Source of the DNA: Herbaspirillum sp. YR522
GTDB lineage: Bacteria > Pseudomonadota > Gammaproteobacteria > Burkholderiales > Burkholderiaceae_D
Reading direction: 5' to 3'
Length of the DNA stretch: 37,662 bases
Assembly (NCBI RefSeq): GCF_000282575.1
Contig: NZ_AKJA01000140.1
Span: forward strand, 1 to 37,662
This document shows, piece by piece, positions 18,749 through 26,812 of the stretch. Each line of letters opens with the position of its first letter. The first letter of the stretch is position 1. The position numbers and the translations under genes are program-made. The notes beneath the pieces are model-generated. The model was given only the letters and a program-made list of their open reading frames with translations, ran no database searches and had not been told where the DNA came from.

Positions 18749-19018
18749 TTACTTACGCAGGCCGAGCTTTTCGATCAGCGCGCGGTAACGATCGGCATCC
18801 TTGCCCTTCAGGTAGGACAGCAGGCTCTTGCGACGGTTGACCATCTTGATCAGGCCGCGACGCGAGTGGTGATCCTTGCTGTGTGCCTTGAAGTGACCGT
18901 TCAGGTCGTTGATACGGGCGGTCAGCAGCGCGACTTGCACTTCCGGAGAACCGGTGTCGTTAGTGGCGCGTGCGTTTTCGGAGATAATGGCAGCCTTGGC
19001 TGCTTTTTCGATGGACAT
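18749..19018 (-). CDS. rpsO: 30S ribosomal protein S15
   Basis: S15 binds 16S rRNA early in assembly of the small ribosomal subunit. The 89-residue protein has the full family pattern, including [23 protein letters not shown] and the [11 protein letters not shown] segment that contacts rRNA, ending with [13 protein letters not shown] clear sigma-70 promoter lies 130 bases upstream. The long leader could hold an autoregulatory structure, since S15 represses its own translation in several bacteria. Confidence 0.99.
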   Translation of the reverse strand: MSIEKAAKAAIISENARATNDTGSPEVQVALLTARINDLNGHFKAHSKDHHSRRGLIKMVNRRKSLLSYLKGKDADRYRALIEKLGLRK

Positions 19019-19148
19019 GCTAATTTACCTTTCACAGGCGGTATACGTAGCTCTTACGCAGCTTATGCAGCTGTGGTGGCAATCCGATTGCCGGCCGCGC
19101 ATACCGTGAACAAAAAAAATGAATCCGGTCAAATTCGACCAGACGCGC

Positions 19149-19176
19149 AGTATATAGCAAAATCCCATTCATTCAA
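19149..19176 (-). promoter_or_regulatory. Sigma-70 promoter of rpsO-pnp
   Basis: On the minus strand, TTGAAT (19171-19176) and TATACT (19149-19154) are 16 bases apart, close to consensus. Transcription would start near 19142, giving a leader of about 120 bases before rpsO. The leader contains the inverted repeat GGCAATC/GATTGCC (19078-19092). Confidence 0.65.
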
Positions 19177-19254
19177 ATACTTAGAGACAATGCCGATGAT
19201 GTTCGATGGCCAGGATTGCCGGCCGACAACAAACCACCGGCCGACCAGGAAAAG

Positions 19255-19773
19255 ATGACCATGCGACAACCCATTTCACGCCTTTGCGCCCGCCTGCTGG
19301 CGGCCGCCGCCGTGCTCGGCCTGGCTGGCTGCGCCTCGCTGTTGCAGCCGCCGGTCACCCCGGGGCAATCAGAACAAGAGGTACTGACCCGCCTGGGCGC
19401 GCCCAGCAATGTTTATCAGGATGGCAATACGCGCCTGTTCGAGTACGGGGCGGGCGCCTTCGGCCAGTACCAGTACATGGCGCGCATCGGTCCCGACCAC
19501 CGCCTGGTGTCATACCAGCAGGTATGGACGGTGGAGAACTTCCACGCCATCCGGCCCAACGTCGACACCAAGCAGGACGTGCTCAACCGCGTCGGACGCC
19601 CGACCGAGGTCACCCGCTACGCCCGCATTCCGTACGAAGCGTGGAACTACGGCTTCAAGGAAAGCGGCGTGTGGAATTCGCAGATGACGGTGTACTTCAC
19701 CGATGCCGGCATCGTGCAGAAGGTCGAGAACGGCCCCGATCCCCGCTATGACGATTCGCGCATGCGCTTCTAG
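19255..19773 (+). CDS. Outer-membrane lipoprotein with two BamE-like repeats
   Basis: The protein has 172 residues. An N-terminal signal ends in a lipobox, LAGC, with the lipidated cysteine at residue 26 (24 if the second ATG, at 19261, is used). Either ATG is possible; AGGA lies four bases before the first and ten before the second. The mature part appears to contain two copies of an SmpA/OmlA (BamE)-like unit. The first starts PGQSEQEVLTRLGAPSNVY and ends in a short strand pair; the second starts NVDTKQDVLNRVGRPTEV and ends VYFTDAGIVQKVEN. BamE itself helps outer-membrane protein assembly, but this paralogue's role is not known. It stands alone, with a strong terminator after it. Confidence 0.75.
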   Translation: MTMRQPISRLCARLLAAAAVLGLAGCASLLQPPVTPGQSEQEVLTRLGAPSNVYQDGNTRLFEYGAGAFGQYQYMARIGPDHRLVSYQQVWTVENFHAIRPNVDTKQDVLNRVGRPTEVTRYARIPYEAWNYGFKESGVWNSQMTVYFTDAGIVQKVENGPDPRYDDSRMRF

Positions 19774-19791
19774 CCCTTGGCCTGATCATTG

Positions 19792-19827
19792 AAAAAAGGC
19801 CGTCCGGTGCGAACCGGACGGCCTTTT
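19792..19827. terminator. Bidirectional terminator between lipoprotein gene and gntP
   Basis: AAAAAAGGCCGTCCGGT and ACCGGACGGCCTTTT form a 15-base perfect stem with a four-base loop, with A/T runs on both sides. The two flanking genes converge on it. Confidence 0.88.
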
Positions 19828-19847
19828 CGCGAGCAGGACAACAGCGA

Positions 19848-21200
19848 TCAGACCACCGTTGCCAATCCCAATGTGAACAGCAATGCCAGCACCGAGATCA
19901 GCGTTTCCATCACGGTCCAGGTCTTGAAGGTCTGCGGCACGGTCATGTTGAAGTATTCCTTGACCAGCCAGAAACCGCCGTCATTGACGTGCGACAGGAT
20001 CAACGAACCGGCGCCGGTGGCCAGCACCATCAGTTCCGGACGCACGCCACCCACGGTGGAGACGATCGGCGCGACGATACCGCAGGCGGTGGTCATGGCC
20101 ACCGTGGCCGAACCGGTTGCCACGCGGATCAGCGCGGCCACGAACCAGCCCAGCAGCAGCGGCGACAGGTGCGCGTCGGTGGCGATGCCGACGATGGCCT
20201 TCGATACGCCGCCATCCATCAGGATGCGACCGAAACCGGCACCCGCGCCCACCACCAGGGTGATGCTGGCAATCGGTGCCAGGCATTCGTTGGTGAATTT
20301 CAGGATCTGCTCGGCGCCGAAACCGCGGGCCCGGCCGAAAGTCCAGAAGCTGACCAGGGTGGCGATCAACAACGCGATGACGGAATTACCGATCAGGCGC
20401 AGGAAATCGTTGGCGAAGGTCTTGGGGGTGAAGAACACGTCGGCCCAGCTGCCGATCAACATCAGCGCCACCGGCAACAGGATGGTGAACAGCGTAATGC
20501 CGAAGCCCGGCAGTTCGCGCTTTTCCTTCTTGGCGTCGACGAATTGCTCGATGAGCGGATTGTCCGGGTTGGGGATCACCACCTTCGACACCAGCTTGCC
20601 GAAGATCGGACCGGCAATGATGGCCGTGGGGATACCGACGATCAGTGCGTACATGATGGTGTGGCCGATGTCGGCGTTATAGGCCGTCACCGCCAGCAGC
20701 GCCGCCGGGTGCGGCGGGATCAGCCCATGCACCACCGACAGGCCGGCCACCATCGGAATACCCACCAGCACCATATTGGTCCCGGTGCGCTTGGCGATGT
20801 TGAAGGCGATCGGCACCAGCAGCACGAAACCGACTTCGAAGAACACCGGCAGGCCGACGATGAAGGCCACCGTCATCATGGCCCAGTGCACGTTCTTTTC
20901 GCCGAAGGCCTTGATCATGGTGTTGGCGATGCGCTCGGCACCGCCCGACTCGGCCATCATCTTGCCCAGCATGGTACCCAGGCCCACCACCAGCGCGATG
21001 TGGCCCAGCGCGCCACCGACCCCGGTCTCGAAGGCCTTGACGATATTGCCCATCGGCATGCCTACGGCCAGGCCCAGCACCAGCGACACCACGATCAATA
21101 CGATGAACGGGTTCAACTTGAATTTCGCAATCAGCACGATCAATGCGATCACCGCCACCAATGCATAGATCAGTAGCGCACTACCCTGTACAGCCTCCAT
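19848..21200 (-). CDS. GntP-family permease for gluconate-like sugar acids
   Basis: GntP-family proteins are proton symporters for gluconate and related hydroxy acids; the D-serine permease DsdX is in the same family. The 450-residue protein is almost entirely hydrophobic, with about 12 membrane helices. The conserved AGLSVVHGLIPPHPAALL segment is present (about residues 152-169), as is a GAGAGFGRILMDGGVS region in the second half. It is the last gene of the minus arm of a catabolic cluster, after rpiR, D-aminoacylase and ridA. The partner enzymes (D-aminoacylase, D-amino-acid deaminase, KDG kinase) suggest an N-acylated or free 2-amino sugar acid as substrate, rather than gluconate. Confidence 0.85.
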   Translation of the reverse strand: MEAVQGSALLIYALVAVIALIVLIAKFKLNPFIVLIVVSLVLGLAVGMPMGNIVKAFETGVGGALGHIALVVGLGTMLGKMMAESGGAERIANTMIKAFGEKNVHWAMMTVAFIVGLPVFFEVGFVLLVPIAFNIAKRTGTNMVLVGIPMVAGLSVVHGLIPPHPAALLAVTAYNADIGHTIMYALIVGIPTAIIAGPIFGKLVSKVVIPNPDNPLIEQFVDAKKEKRELPGFGITLFTILLPVALMLIGSWADVFFTPKTFANDFLRLIGNSVIALLIATLVSFWTFGRARGFGAEQILKFTNECLAPIASITLVVGAGAGFGRILMDGGVSKAIVGIATDAHLSPLLLGWFVAALIRVATGSATVAMTTACGIVAPIVSTVGGVRPELMVLATGAGSLILSHVNDGGFWLVKEYFNMTVPQTFKTWTVMETLISVLALLFTLGLATVV

Positions 21201-21288
21201 CTTGCTCTCCCATCCGAAGGTTAAAAATCACCCGCCGGCGCGCCGGGTTTTAGCTCCCGTGCTGCACCGACGTATGCAAATGCATCCG

Positions 21289-21684
21289 TTACCGCGCCAC
21301 TTGGCGCTTGAAGGCCACGCAGTCGACCTCGACCTTGCAATCGACCACCATGCTCGACACCACGCAGGCGCGCGCCGGCGGATTGGCGCCGAAGTATTCC
21401 TTGAACACCTTGTTGAAGGACTGGAAGTCGCGTGCGTCATCGAGCCAGACGCCACAGCGCACCACGTGCTCGGGACCGTAGCCGGCTTCCTTGAGGATCG
21501 CCAGCACGTTCTGGATCGCCTTGTGCGATTGCGCCACGATGCCGCCATCGATCACTTCGCCGTTTTCCATCGCCACCTGGCCCGATACGTACAACCAGCC
21601 GTCGGCGGCCACTGCGCGTGCAAATGGCAAATGCTGGCCACCCGTGCCGCTGCCGCCTTCGACGCCAAATCGTTCAATACTCAT
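21289..21684 (-). CDS. RidA-family enamine/imine deaminase
   Basis: RidA proteins hydrolyse reactive enamine and imine intermediates released by PLP-dependent dehydratases. The 131-residue protein has the fold signatures YVSGQVAMENGEVIDGGIVAQ and, near the C-terminus, PPARACVVSSMVV; the arginine in PARACV is the conserved substrate-binding residue. It sits between the D-aminoacylase and GntP genes, and the divergent arm has a PLP deaminase whose product would be exactly such an enamine. That makes a dedicated role in this pathway likely. Confidence 0.85.
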   Translation of the reverse strand: MSIERFGVEGGSGTGGQHLPFARAVAADGWLYVSGQVAMENGEVIDGGIVAQSHKAIQNVLAILKEAGYGPEHVVRCGVWLDDARDFQSFNKVFKEYFGANPPARACVVSSMVVDCKVEVDCVAFKRQVAR

Positions 21685-21732
21685 GACTGCTCCTTTGCTT
21701 GAAAATGATGCGCGATGCGCTTCGATTGAAAA

Positions 21733-23220
21733 TCATTCCGTCGCCGCCACCGGCCGGCGTGCCAAAAAACGCCCGGCGCGCTGGCCGGTGGCTTGCTTGT
21801 GCTCGCCACGATAGGTCAGCTGGCCATTGACCCAGACCGCCTCGATGCCATGCGCCGGCTGCATCGGGTCGGTAAAGCTGGCGGCGTCGCGCACCGTCTC
21901 GGGATCGAACAGCACCAGGTCGGCCCAGTAGCCGACCCGCACCAGGCCGCGCTCATGCAGGCCGAAACGCTGGGCCGACAGGCCGGTCATCTTGTGCACC
22001 GCCACCGCCAGCGAGAACAGCTTCTGCTCGCGGCTGTAATAGCCGAGCACACGCGGGAAGGCGCCCCACAGGCGGGGATGCGGCAAGGGATCGTTGGGCA
22101 GGCCGTCGGAGCCGACCACCGTCGCCGGATGCGACAGGATGCGATTGACGTCGTCGTCCGACATGCAGTGATAGACGGCGCCGGCCGGCATCAGCCGCGC
22201 GGCCGCCGCATGCAGGTCGAGCTGCCATTCGGCGGCCACCTGCTTGAGCATCTTGCCGCCCATCTCGGGGTGCGGCTCGGACCAGGTGACCTGGATGTCG
22301 TAGGTGTCGGTGACCTGCTTGAGGTCCAGCGTAGAGGAACTGGCGGTATAGGGATAGCAGTCGCAACCGACATGCTGGTGACGCCCCGCCAACTCCAGCG
22401 CCTGCAGCACCTCGCTGCTGCGGCCCCAGTTCTCCACACCGGCGCATTTCAGGTGCGAGATCACCACCGGCACGCGGGCGCCGCGACCGATGCGGAAGGC
22501 CTCGTCCATCGCTTCGAGGATATCGGCGAACTCGCTGCGCAGGTGGGTCGCATACAGGCCGCCGAACTCCGCCAGCGGCTCGGCCAGCGCCAGCACTTCA
22601 TCGGTGGGGGCATTGATGGCATTGCCGTAGGCCAGTCCGGTCGACAGGCCCAGCGCGCCCTGCTGCAGCGCCTCGCGCAGCTGCTCGCGCATGGCGGCGA
22701 TCTCGTCGGCGCTGGCGGCGCGATCGAGGCGGTCCATGTGGTTCTGGCGCAAGGCGGTGTGTCCCACCAGCGCGGCCACGTTGATGGCCGGGCGCGCGTC
22801 GTTGACGGCCGCGACATAGCTGGCAAAGGTCGGGTAGCCGAATGCCTCGGACTTGCCCAGCAGGTTCATCGGGTCGGGCGGGTCGCCCTTGAGGGTGACC
22901 GGCGCGGCGCTGATGCCGCAGTTGCCCACGACCACCGTGGTGACTCCCTGGGACAGCTTGGGGAACATCTCGGGGGTGCGGATGACGTTGGTGTCGTCGT
23001 GCGTGTGGACGTCGATGAATCCCGGTGCCAGCACCCGGCCGGCGGCGTCCAGCACTTGCTCCGCATGCCAGTCGGCCAGGCTGCCGATGGCGACGATGCG
23101 ACCGCCGCCGAGGGCCACATCGGCGGCAATGGAACCGGTTCCAGAACCGTCGATGATGAGCGCGTTGAGGATCAGCGTGTCGCAGGTCCGCGGCGAGGCA
23201 TTGGTATGGTCGATGCTCAT
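21733..23220 (-). CDS. N-acyl-D-amino-acid deacylase (D-aminoacylase)
   Basis: A zinc amidohydrolase that removes acyl groups from N-acyl-D-amino acids. It has 495 residues. Metal and catalytic positions known from the Alcaligenes enzyme are all visible: H72 and H74 (VHTHDD), C101 (GNCG), H226 (ATHLRSE), H256 (ISHLKC) and D372 (SDGLPND). Their spacing is the same as in that enzyme within one residue. The ATG at 23220 starts one base after the rpiR stop, with GGGAG upstream, so a longer frame start is rejected. D-glucosaminate has the D (2R) configuration at C2, so N-acetyl-D-glucosaminate is a chemically reasonable substrate in this cluster, though ordinary N-acyl-D-amino acids are the default. 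Confidence 0.88.
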   Translation of the reverse strand: MSIDHTNASPRTCDTLILNALIIDGSGTGSIAADVALGGGRIVAIGSLADWHAEQVLDAAGRVLAPGFIDVHTHDDTNVIRTPEMFPKLSQGVTTVVVGNCGISAAPVTLKGDPPDPMNLLGKSEAFGYPTFASYVAAVNDARPAINVAALVGHTALRQNHMDRLDRAASADEIAAMREQLREALQQGALGLSTGLAYGNAINAPTDEVLALAEPLAEFGGLYATHLRSEFADILEAMDEAFRIGRGARVPVVISHLKCAGVENWGRSSEVLQALELAGRHQHVGCDCYPYTASSSTLDLKQVTDTYDIQVTWSEPHPEMGGKMLKQVAAEWQLDLHAAAARLMPAGAVYHCMSDDDVNRILSHPATVVGSDGLPNDPLPHPRLWGAFPRVLGYYSREQKLFSLAVAVHKMTGLSAQRFGLHERGLVRVGYWADLVLFDPETVRDAASFTDPMQPAHGIEAVWVNGQLTYRGEHKQATGQRAGRFLARRPVAATE

Positions 23221-23221
23221 G

Positions 23222-24106
23222 TCAGTCTCCCAGCGGCTGGTGGCGATCGCCACCGCCGCGATGTGTGTCGAGTACGTACTTGAGCCGGCGCAGGCGTTCC
23301 TGGCTGCTGTCCTTCTGCAGCAGGGCCAGTTCCAGCACCAGCATGTCGAGGGTCATCATCATCGCGTAGCGCGATGACGAGGGCTTGAAGATCAGGTCGG
23401 TCTCGACCGTCTTGATGGGCAGCAGCACATCGGCCAGCCCCGCCAGGGGCGAGCCCAGCGCGGTGATGGCGATCAGCTTGACGCCGTATTCGCGGGCCAC
23501 TTCGCAGCTGGCCAGCAGTTCGGGGACGTTGCCGGTGGTCGAGAAGGCCAGCACCACGTCCTTCTTGTCGAGCGTGGCGGCCACCATCTTCTGCAACACG
23601 GCGTCGTGATAGGTGGCCACCGGGCGCCCCAGGCGCACCAATCGATAGCGCGCCTCGTCGGACATCATGGTCGACCCGCCCCCCATGCCGAAGCAGTAGA
23701 TCATGCGCGCCTCGGCCAGCAGGCCGGCGGCCGCCAGCAGCATGTCGGCATTGAGCAGTGCCCGGTTCAGGTCGAGCACGGCATGGATATCGTTGCAGAC
23801 GACGTCGGCCAGTTCCGGCGGGTGCGCATCCGGTGCGCGCTTGGCGCCATCGAAGAAGCGCTGCCCCACCGCCACCGCCTGGGCCAGCAGGAACTTGAAC
23901 TCGCGCACGTCGCGACAACCCATGGCCTTGGCAAAGCGCGTCACGCTGGCCACCGACACGCCGGCATTGGCGGCGAGCTCGCCGATGCTGGCGCTGGCCG
24001 CACCGGCCAGGTCGCCGAGGATGGCCTGCGCCACTTTCTGCTCGGCCAGCCGCAACTGGCTGCTGCGCTCTGTGATGCGGGATACGATGTCGAAGGTCTG
24101 CGCCAT
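23222..24106 (-). CDS. RpiR-family transcriptional regulator (HTH + SIS)
   Basis: RpiR regulators combine an N-terminal helix-turn-helix with a SIS domain that senses phosphorylated sugars. The 294-residue protein has the HTH at about residues 1-80 (ASIGELAANAGVSVASVTRFAKAMG) and the SIS domain at about 125-260 (YCFGMGGGSTMMSDEARYRL, VLAFSTTGNVPEL). I chose ATG 24106 (MAQTFDIVSRI) because it matches the family start; an in-frame GTG at 24151 lacks a ribosome site. It is divergent from the deaminase and kinase genes and first in an operon with D-aminoacylase, ridA and gntP, so it likely controls both arms. KDPG or another phosphorylated product of the kinase is a sensible effector. Confidence 0.88.
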   Translation of the reverse strand: MAQTFDIVSRITERSSQLRLAEQKVAQAILGDLAGAASASIGELAANAGVSVASVTRFAKAMGCRDVREFKFLLAQAVAVGQRFFDGAKRAPDAHPPELADVVCNDIHAVLDLNRALLNADMLLAAAGLLAEARMIYCFGMGGGSTMMSDEARYRLVRLGRPVATYHDAVLQKMVAATLDKKDVVLAFSTTGNVPELLASCEVAREYGVKLIAITALGSPLAGLADVLLPIKTVETDLIFKPSSSRYAMMMTLDMLVLELALLQKDSSQERLRRLKYVLDTHRGGGDRHQPLGD

Positions 24107-24167
24107 GCCCGGGGCTTGTCGTGGAGGTTGAGGCGACCCGAACCGAATCACCCAAATAATTTATGTT

Positions 24168-24197
24168 ATTTACTAACACGCCGCAAACATAGTAAAT
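24168..24197. promoter_or_regulatory. Inverted repeat, candidate RpiR operator
   Basis: ATTTACTA (24168-24175) and TAGTAAAT (24190-24197) are perfect 8-base arms with a 14-base spacer, about two helical turns centre to centre. They lie in the region shared by the divergent rpiR and deaminase genes, where the regulator should bind. Confidence 0.45.
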
Positions 24198-24255
24198 TCA
24201 AGGCTATTATTACGTCAATCCAATTTTGACAGACCACTTCAGGACATTTTTTGCG

Positions 24256-25548
24256 ATGAATGATACAAACTACCAAATTGCTTATCAAACCGGCATCATC
24301 GACCCTGTCAACAAGGGCCTGGGCCGCCTGCCAGGCGCGCTGGCACCGGACCAGGCGAGCACGCTGAAGTGGAACCTGCTCAATGAAGACATCAGCCTGC
24401 CGGCGGCGGTTCTGTACGACCAGAAGCTGCAGCACAACCTTGCCTGGATGCAAGAGTTCGTCGGTCGCTACCAGGTGAAGCTGGCGCCACACGGCAAGAC
24501 CACCATGGCCCCGAAACTGTTCAAGCGCCAGCTCGACACCGGCGCCTGGGGCATTACCCTGGCTACCGCGCACCAGACACTGGCAGGTTACCAGCACGGC
24601 GTGCGGCGGGTGATCATGGCCAACCAGCTGGTCGGCAAGCGCAACATGGCGATCATTTCCGACCTGCTGGCCGACCCCGATTTCGAATTCTTCTGCCTGG
24701 TCGACTCGGCCGACCTGGTTGACCAACTGGGTCGCTTCTTCGGCGAGCGCGGCCAGACCCTCGACGTGCTGCTGGAACTGGGCCCGGTGGGAGGACGCAC
24801 CGGCGTGCGCGACGCCGCGCAGCAGGCCGCCGTGATCGAGGCCATCAAGCGCTGGGACAGCATCGCGCTGGCCGGCGTGGAGGTGTACGAAGGCGTACTC
24901 AAGGAAGAAGCCGAGATTCGGCAGTTCCTGCAACGCGCCGTGGCCTGTGCCACGGCGCTGGCGCAACAGGGCCTGCTGGCCAAGCGCATCGCGCGCGGCC
25001 CGGCGGTGCTGACCGGCGCCGGATCGGCCTGGTACGACGTGGTGGCCGAGGAATTCGCCCGTGCCGACATCGGCGTGCCACTGGATGTGGTGCTGCGTCC
25101 GGGCTGCTACCTGACCCATGACGTGGGCATCTACCGCGCCGCCCAGTCCCAGATCCAGGTGCGCAACCCGGTCGCGCACCAGATGCGCAGCCAGCTGCAA
25201 CCGGCGCTGCAATTGTGGGCCTACGTGCAATCGATTCCCGAACCCGACAAGGCCATCATTGCGCTGGGCAAGCGCGATGCCGCCTTCGACGCCGGCCTGC
25301 CGCTGCCGGTGTCGCGTTTCCGTCCGGGCGTCGACAGTGCCCCCGCGCCCACCCCGGCCCATTGGGAAGTGACCGGCATGATGGACCAGCATGCCTACCT
25401 CAGGATCAACGCCGGCGATGACATCCGCGTCGGCGACATGCTGGCCTTCGACATCTCGCACCCTTGCCTGACCTTCGACAAATGGCGCCACCTGCCGGTG
25501 CTCGATCCGCAATTCGATGTCGTCGACGTCGTCCAGACCTTTTTCTGA
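24256..25548 (+). CDS. PLP-dependent D-amino-acid deaminase (DSD1/D-threonine aldolase-like)
   Basis: A fold-type III PLP enzyme with an alanine-racemase-like barrel and a C-terminal D-serine-dehydratase-like domain. It has 430 residues. The PLP lysine is K81 in LAPHGKTTMAPK. The C-terminal zinc-site pair is visible as H379 (MMDQHAYLR) and C404 (SHPCLTFD), as in eukaryotic-type D-serine dehydratase. The ATG at 24256 is chosen over a TTG 30 bases upstream, although the AGGA before it is rather far. It is followed 12 bases later by a KDG kinase. If the substrate is D-glucosaminate, elimination of water and loss of ammonia would give 2-keto-3-deoxygluconate, the kinase substrate. Simple D-serine or D-threonine deamination would leave the kinase unexplained. 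Confidence 0.82.
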   Translation: MNDTNYQIAYQTGIIDPVNKGLGRLPGALAPDQASTLKWNLLNEDISLPAAVLYDQKLQHNLAWMQEFVGRYQVKLAPHGKTTMAPKLFKRQLDTGAWGITLATAHQTLAGYQHGVRRVIMANQLVGKRNMAIISDLLADPDFEFFCLVDSADLVDQLGRFFGERGQTLDVLLELGPVGGRTGVRDAAQQAAVIEAIKRWDSIALAGVEVYEGVLKEEAEIRQFLQRAVACATALAQQGLLAKRIARGPAVLTGAGSAWYDVVAEEFARADIGVPLDVVLRPGCYLTHDVGIYRAAQSQIQVRNPVAHQMRSQLQPALQLWAYVQSIPEPDKAIIALGKRDAAFDAGLPLPVSRFRPGVDSAPAPTPAHWEVTGMMDQHAYLRINAGDDIRVGDMLAFDISHPCLTFDKWRHLPVLDPQFDVVDVVQTFF

Positions 25549-25560
25549 GCAGAGTCCTTC

Positions 25561-26478
25561 ATGCGCAATACCATCCTGGCCTTTGGCGAAGCCATGGTCG
25601 AATTCAACCAAAGCATCCAGCAACGACGCAATTACCTTGAGGGCTTTGGCGGCGACACCTCCAACTTCTGTATCGCCGCCGCCCGCCAGGGCGCCGACAC
25701 CGCCTACATCAGCGCCGTCGGCGACGACCATTTCGGCCGCAACCTGCTGGCGCTGTGGCAGCAAGAAGGGGTCGATATCGGCCACGTCGAGCTCAGCGCA
25801 GGCGTGGCCACCGGCATCTACTTCGTCACCCACGACGACGCCGGACATCACTTCCATTACCTGCGCGCGGGCTCGGCGGCCAGCCGCTACACGCCGGCCA
25901 GCCTGCCGCTGGCGGCCATCGAGCAGGCCCGCGTGCTGCACCTGTCGGGCATCAGCCTGGCCATCAGCGAGAGCGCCTGCGACAGCGGCCTGGCGGCGAT
26001 GGCCCATGCCCGGGCCCATGGCGTGCTGACCTCGCTCGACACCAACTTGCGACTGCGCCTGTGGCCGCTCGAACGCGCTCGCGAAAAGCTGATCGAGGCC
26101 TTCAAGCTGTGCGATATCTGCCTGCCGAGCTGGGAAGACGTGTCGACACTGACCGGACTCGACGAGCGCGACGCCATCGTCGACCGCCTGCTGTCCTACG
26201 GCATCAAGCTGGTGGCCTTCAAGCTGGGGCATGAAGGCTGCTATGTGGCGACCCCCGAGCAACGACGGCTGGTTGCGCCCCACCCGGTGCAAGCGCTGGA
26301 CGCCACCGGCGCCGGCGACTGCTTCGGCGGCGCCTTCATCGCCGAGCTGGTGGCCGGACGCGATCCCTTCAGCGCGGCCCGCTACGCCAACGTGGCAGCC
26401 GCCCTGTCGACCACCGGCTATGGCGCGGTCGAACCGATACCACGGCGCCCGCAGGTCGAGGCGGCGCTGCCAGGCTAG
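25561..26478 (+). CDS. kdgK: 2-keto-3-deoxygluconate kinase (PfkB family)
   Basis: KdgK phosphorylates 2-keto-3-deoxygluconate to KDPG, which enters the Entner-Doudoroff pathway. The 305-residue PfkB/ribokinase-type protein has GGDTSNF (residues 30-36), YLRAGSAAS (about 100-108) and the LDTNLRLRLW segment (159-168), which is characteristic of KDG kinases. The DATGAGDCF motif (247-255) has the catalytic base D253. It is in an operon with the PLP deaminase, 12 bases after it. The substrate call rests on these motifs and is supported by the cluster context. Confidence 0.85.
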   Translation: MRNTILAFGEAMVEFNQSIQQRRNYLEGFGGDTSNFCIAAARQGADTAYISAVGDDHFGRNLLALWQQEGVDIGHVELSAGVATGIYFVTHDDAGHHFHYLRAGSAASRYTPASLPLAAIEQARVLHLSGISLAISESACDSGLAAMAHARAHGVLTSLDTNLRLRLWPLERAREKLIEAFKLCDICLPSWEDVSTLTGLDERDAIVDRLLSYGIKLVAFKLGHEGCYVATPEQRRLVAPHPVQALDATGAGDCFGGAFIAELVAGRDPFSAARYANVAAALSTTGYGAVEPIPRRPQVEAALPG

Positions 26479-26496
26479 GCGGGCGCCGCGCCAGCG

Positions 26497-26541
26497 CCGG
26501 TGCCCGGCACGGATGACGACATGTCGTCCGTGATGCACCGG
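26497..26541. repeat. Long imperfect hairpin after kdgK
   Basis: CCGGTGC (26497-26503) pairs with GCACCGG (26535-26541). Inside it, CACG pairs with CGTG and GACGAC with GTCGTC. No T run follows, so it is not a standard terminator; it could stabilise the 3' end of the kdgK mRNA. Confidence 0.5.
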
Positions 26542-26613
26542 TGCCCCCGTTCACCTTCCCCGCTCCCCTTCCCCGCCCGCTCTCGCCTGGCAGCACGGCA
26601 TGCCCGGACCCAG

Positions 26614-26641
26614 TCGCCGGTCGCCAATCGCCAATCGCCGC
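26614..26641 (+). repeat. Tandem repeat of four TCGCCNN heptamers
   Basis: Units TCGCCGG, TCGCCAA, TCGCCAA and TCGCCGC follow each other without gaps, in a non-coding stretch. Function unknown; slippage could change the copy number. Confidence 0.6.
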
Positions 26642-26697
26642 TGGCACCGGGAATCGAAAGATGATCTTTTCCCACCTCATCGAGGGAATCGAATTTC

Positions 26698-26719
26698 TTT
26701 CATTCTTCGTTTCATTCTT
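26698..26719 (+). repeat. Direct repeat TTTCATTCTT, 12-base period
   Basis: Two identical ten-base copies start at 26698 and 26710, about 100 bases before the orphan gene. Spacing near one helical turn is what an activator that binds direct repeats would need. Only the spacing suggests a function. Confidence 0.4.
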
Positions 26720-26812
26720 GAAGAGAGGGTCTGATCCAGCACCGGTGTGGCGATCACAATGCGACTTCGATGAAGTGACATTTTGTCGTGTCCTTACTAC
26801 TCCGGAGGCAAC

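Larger units (their letters stand above)
26479..26812. other. Intergenic region between kdgK and the orphan toxin-like gene
   Basis: These 334 bases hold no credible gene. They contain a long hairpin just after kdgK, a 4 x 7 base tandem repeat (26614-26641), and two direct copies of TTTCATTCTT. The last 20 bases include a strong ribosome site, GGAGG, for the next gene. I looked for a TTCG-N16-TTCG type III secretion promoter box and did not find one. Confidence 0.6.

Noticed and set aside
24107..24151. GTG at 24151 as the rpiR start
   Set aside because: No ribosome site before it, and the extra 15 residues are not like the family N-terminus.
24226..24231. TTGACA as a -35 box for the deaminase gene
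   Set aside because: No -10-like hexamer lies 15-19 bases downstream before the start codon.
26690..26812. Type III secretion regulon box (TTCG-N16-TTCG) before the orphan gene
   Set aside because: Only one TTCG is present at the right place; the second half is missing.
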